Virus record (IMG/VR): IMGVR_UViG_3300046472_000153 | Span: 1-47,449 of that record | Length of the DNA stretch: 47,449 nt | From: a virus | Direction: 5' to 3' (one strand) | Shown: in pieces, positions 44,710 to 47,449 of the stretch | Position numbering within the stretch: the first letter of the stretch is position 1 | Layout of the letters: each line of letters starts with the position of its first letter | Notes under the pieces: model-generated | Database searches by the model: none | What the model saw: the letters and a program-made list of their open reading frames with translations, nothing else | What the model was told of the DNA's origin: nothing | Translations under genes and position numbers: made by a program

Positions 44710-46738
44710 ATCTCGATCCCTGATACCCTTTCGCTTCGAGCGGAAAACCTACCGCCCATTTCGGTCTGGTCTGAACTATATGGTTGTACTGCTCAAACGT
44801 CAACCCCGAAGACCGAAGGGGTTCTGCAATGACTTCATCGTGGACGTGAAGGACCACCGGAATGTGCGCATCATGCAGCCCCAGCAGAGCAAATCCGAGC
44901 AGGTCACGAGATACCGCTTGTACGATGTTCTCACAAAGTTTTCCTCCATAAGTTTTGGTTCGAACCCATTTCTTGTTGCGCCATGCCATGTAGCTGATCT
45001 CGCCTTTTTCGTTGAAATCAGATTCATCCAATTCGCGATTCTTGATCTTTCTACCGCCCAATTTCGGTAGCCAGTAGCATAAATAGTGACCATTAGGCTT
45101 CCGGATCCGCATAACATACTTGTCACAATCGAACGTCAGCATCCCAACATGAACCTTCAGGGCAGGATCTTTCTTCGTAATCACGGTACGAGCTGCATCC
45201 TCCAAGGCGTACCAGAATTTTTGGATCTCGGGATTCGCGCGGCGGTAACGGATCTTGAGCGTATCACATGCGCAATACACCCCTTTGCTTAGCCCGAAGG
45301 TCTCACCGCTGATGACCGCGCGATCCCAAGCTTGAATAGACTTCTCCTCTGGCACCACCTGACGCCCGATCTCCTCCAGGTCGAGGTTGTATACAGTGGC
45401 CATGTTAATAAAGGCTCCAACTCCTCCCTGATAGCCGAGCGCAAGTTCCATGACCTTTCCTATCTGCCGACGCTTGTCTTCGTCTGTAATCGACCCTGGA
45501 GGCAAATTGAATGCCTGCTCATAGATCCTGCAGTACATATCCTGCTTCTCGCGAAACGCTTTAACCTTCCAGTGCTCCCCGGAGAGCCAAGCGTTAGCCC
45601 GACCCTCGATTGCGGAGTAGTCGGATATCATTAGCTCCGCATCGTCATCCGCGATAATCAATCCGCGAATCGAGTTCATGCAAGCCTTGCCGATCGGAGC
45701 GAAGAGAGAAACCAAATCCGGAGTGCCATTCCGTATGCACTCGATGACATTCCGGATATCCCCTAGTTTCATAGTTGGGCGAGGGAGATTCTGAGGCTGG
45801 AAGATCCGGCCCGACCATCGGGCGGTGCGGCTGGCTCCAGCGAATTGCATCGTGCCACGAAGCCGATTGCCTTTGCCTACGCTTTCTTTGAGGCGCGAGA
45901 ACTTGCTCCCAGAAGTACTTGCGGCGGCGAGTCGGATTCGAAGAATTGCCTTTGTGCTTTCATCAAGGGACTCGTCCTCCAGTGCCTCCCTAATAGTAGG
46001 TGCCGTGAGATCTGGCAAAAAACAGCCCTGCTTTTCGCAGAGGTAGACAAGGAGTTTATCGCGTTGAGTAGCGGCAGTAACATCTCCGCAGGTCTGGATC
46101 CAGATGGCATCGTCGAGTTTTCCTTTTTCTTTCTTGAGTGCCTTGATTGCTTCGTCTGCGAGTTGGACATCGACTTTGAACCCCCTGTTATTAATCTCCT
46201 GGTCGACATGCCAGAGCTTCAGCTCGTCGCCTTGGTAATTCCATGATGGCATTCCCTTGATGCACTCGCGCATCGCGGTAATGTCGTTGATCGCATATTT
46301 GATGAAGAGCGGCCATTCAGGATCGTTCTTCAGAATCTCTTTGCCGCAGCAGAACTTCCGTATTAGCCGCTGACCGTCTTCGATCTTCGCCAGTTCCTGT
46401 GGCACGTTCAGCACCTTGCAAAGCGGATCCAACCCTCCGGGGAGACCGTGGCTGAGCGCCTGGGCCATGCTGCAGCGCCACTGCCGGATATCGGTTTTAA
46501 TGCCGAGCAGCCTCTCCAGAACCATCCTGTCGAAGAACGCATTGTGAGCCCAAATCTCGTCATACAAATCGTAGTTGACATTCAGGGCAGCGCCACCATG
46601 CACGAAGTCGACATAGTGGACGTCTTTATCGTCGGTGGCATAGGTGGCAAGAAGCGGAGTCGCACCATCCAGATATCTATCGGTGCCGCGGCGAATCGGG
46701 ATTGTACTGTGGGTTTCGAAGTCCAGGTATAGGCGCAT
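44696..46738 (-). CDS. Family A DNA polymerase with 3'-5' exonuclease (680 aa)
   Basis: Replicative polymerase of pol I type. Exonuclease: LYLDFETH (Asp6, Glu8), HNAFFDRM (Asp70), YAINDITAM (Tyr148, Asp152), all present, so proofreading is expected. Polymerase: motif A SDYSAIEGR (Asp373), motif B RRQIGKVMELALGYQGG (Lys428, Tyr436), motif C HVHDEV (His633, Asp634, Glu635). No 5'-3' nuclease domain. This form accompanies DUF2815, DUF2800 and VRR-NUC in other phages. Start overlaps the gene before it by one base. Confidence 0.95.
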   Translation of the reverse strand: MRLYLDFETHSTIPIRRGTDRYLDGATPLLATYATDDKDVHYVDFVHGGAALNVNYDLYDEIWAHNAFFDRMVLERLLGIKTDIRQWRCSMAQALSHGLPGGLDPLCKVLNVPQELAKIEDGQRLIRKFCCGKEILKNDPEWPLFIKYAINDITAMRECIKGMPSWNYQGDELKLWHVDQEINNRGFKVDVQLADEAIKALKKEKGKLDDAIWIQTCGDVTAATQRDKLLVYLCEKQGCFLPDLTAPTIREALEDESLDESTKAILRIRLAAASTSGSKFSRLKESVGKGNRLRGTMQFAGASRTARWSGRIFQPQNLPRPTMKLGDIRNVIECIRNGTPDLVSLFAPIGKACMNSIRGLIIADDDAELMISDYSAIEGRANAWLSGEHWKVKAFREKQDMYCRIYEQAFNLPPGSITDEDKRRQIGKVMELALGYQGGVGAFINMATVYNLDLEEIGRQVVPEEKSIQAWDRAVISGETFGLSKGVYCACDTLKIRYRRANPEIQKFWYALEDAARTVITKKDPALKVHVGMLTFDCDKYVMRIRKPNGHYLCYWLPKLGGRKIKNRELDESDFNEKGEISYMAWRNKKWVRTKTYGGKLCENIVQAVSRDLLGFALLGLHDAHIPVVLHVHDEVIAEPLRSSGLTFEQYNHIVQTRPKWAVGFPLEAKGYQGSRYEKR

Positions 46739-46953
46739 TAGTCAGAATCTATCCAGTTATCAAGAATCTTTCCAGCCGCTTCCCGCGCTTCTGATAAGCC
46801 GGATTGCGGAAAAGAGTCATCAAACTCGCAATGACAACACGCAAACTCCGGGCAGGTTTCGTCAATAGGCATTTCATCCCACTCATAGCACCAGTGTTTC
46901 CAAACACCAGTCAGAGATTTGAACTTTGCGCGAAGAACTGCTCCTGGAGTCAA
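46738..46953 (-). CDS. Small acidic protein before the polymerase (71 aa), TTG start
   Basis: TTG 46953 overlaps the TGA before it, the same arrangement as the left-end peptide. MTPGAVLRAKFKSLTGVWKH, then an acidic domain with CPEFACCHCEFDD (four cysteines). In the left copy of this region the peptide at 1-73 takes this place, so gene content differs between variants. Unknown. Confidence 0.6.
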   Translation of the reverse strand: MTPGAVLRAKFKSLTGVWKHWCYEWDEMPIDETCPEFACCHCEFDDSFPQSGLSEAREAAGKILDNWIDSD

Positions 46954-47180
46954 TGCCGCACCCCGCACGGACAACTGGTGTTTACATAGGCATCGTACGT
47001 CTCAGCCCACTGCAGCGCTTCGGCCATCAGATTATCCGCATCGATACCCTTAAATACCCGCAATTTGCGGAACCCGCGGTAGTCGAAGTAATGCAGCACG
47101 ATCATCTTGTCGCCATCCATGGTGAAGATGGTATCGACGCTGAATCCCGCATTATGAATCTTGTCAAACCAGTCGTTCAT
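46950..47180 (-). CDS. Conserved small phage protein (76 aa), right copy
   Basis: Same gene as 70-300 with RVFKG in place of RIFSG. ATG 47180 overlaps the stop of the 54-aa membrane gene (TAATG). It lies where the polymerase operon begins. Confidence 0.75.
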   Translation of the reverse strand: MNDWFDKIHNAGFSVDTIFTMDGDKMIVLHYFDYRGFRKLRVFKGIDADNLMAEALQWAETYDAYVNTSCPCGVRH

Positions 47181-47344
47181 TAATTTACCTCATCCCAAAA
47201 TATGCTGAGGACCAGAAAAGATGTGGCGCCTATAACCGCGAGAACAGATGCGAATGCGTCCATATGCCAATAAAGACGCCAGCAGAACCACTCGAATGCA
47301 ACCCCGGAAAAGAATGCCCCGAAAGTTACGCAGAATTTATTCAT
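47180..47344 (-). CDS. Membrane protein present only in the right copy (54 aa)
   Basis: MNKFCVTFGAFFSGVAFEWF, CWRLYWHMDAFASVLAVIGA, TSFLVLSIFWDEVN: two hydrophobic segments and an end (IFWDEVN) that recalls the DILWEEFF peptides. Inserted cleanly between two genes with an ATGA overlap on one side and TAATG on the other. An accessory gene of one phage variant. Confidence 0.65.
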   Translation of the reverse strand: MNKFCVTFGAFFSGVAFEWFCWRLYWHMDAFASVLAVIGATSFLVLSIFWDEVN

Positions 47345-47449
47345 TTGCTCACCTTCTCCACTTGGTATGCGATCCCCATCTTCTCCGGCAGGCACACTCC
47401 ACATCCTATGGCTTTCAGCGCCTCTTGCAAGGCTTCATCGTCGTCTACC
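47341..47449 (-). CDS. Lipoprotein gene, 3' part only
   Basis: The last 35 codons or so of the same gene as 297-536, identical in sequence where they overlap, cut by the contig edge. Confidence 0.75.
   Translation of the reverse strand, partial: VDDDEALQEALKAIGCGVCLPEKMGIAYQVEKVSK

Larger units (their letters stand above)
46953..47449. repeat. End repeat, right copy
   Basis: Matches 73-405 as described for the left copy, with the additional 54-codon gene inserted between the lipoprotein and 76-aa genes. Confidence 0.85.

Noticed and set aside
1-47449. Temperate phage, CRISPR array, or defence island
   Set aside because: No integrase, repressor, attachment site, spaced repeats or known defence genes were seen; repeats present are explained above.

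Overview
The window is one nearly complete tailed-phage genome (Caudoviricetes). A podovirus-like particle is likely: there is a portal of about 730 residues, a short head-tail adaptor, a large tail-nozzle-like protein, a run of Ala/Gln-rich ejection-type proteins, and no tape measure, sheath or tail-tube gene. I see no integrase, excisionase or repressor, so the phage looks virulent, although absence is weak evidence. The host is unknown. Small genes on both strands use Shine-Dalgarno sites, several rightward genes look leaderless, and one secreted Ig-like protein has a soil-bacterium flavour, but none of this fixes a phylum.

The two contig ends share a diverged repeat (about 73-405 against 46953-47449), so the molecule is probably circular or terminally redundant at about 46.9-47.0 kb, and the opening falls inside the replication operon. 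Read as a circle there are two divergent arms from one control region at 10000-10953. The leftward arm runs 9999 to 1 and continues from 47449 to 36548. It starts with about 25 small early genes (a probable DNA glycosylase fold, HAD phosphatase, Rz1-like lipoprotein). Then come DUF2800 nuclease-like and DUF2815 ssDNA-binding-like proteins, family A DNA polymerase, Zn-ribbon proteins, VRR-NUC nuclease, SNF2-type helicase, nucleotide-metabolism proteins (DUF4406, DUF5664), a T5 A1-like metallophosphoesterase and a primase-helicase.

The rightward arm (10954-36636) is the late region: small-terminase candidate, surface or tail-associated proteins, a terminase split into ATPase and nuclease genes, a lysis region with a secreted trypsin-like protease and a T4-type lysozyme, then portal, scaffold, major capsid, adaptor, nozzle, fibre and ejection proteins. 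Two leftward islands interrupt it: a JAMM protein plus a small gene (18600-19298), and an HNH endonuclease between scaffold and capsid (22893-23393).

The most unusual content is RNA-level. Three tRNA-like minihelices keep only a 12-bp acceptor/T-arm stack and start at or within the stop codon of the preceding early gene. A fourth, full-size tRNA mimic has its anticodon arm replaced by a long hairpin and ends two bases before a start codon that has no Shine-Dalgarno site. Six late genes start exactly 6 nt after a -10-like hexamer (leaderless pattern). Four early genes share a 17-bp start-associated sequence, and the control region carries four TACGTA palindromes inside a large dyad.
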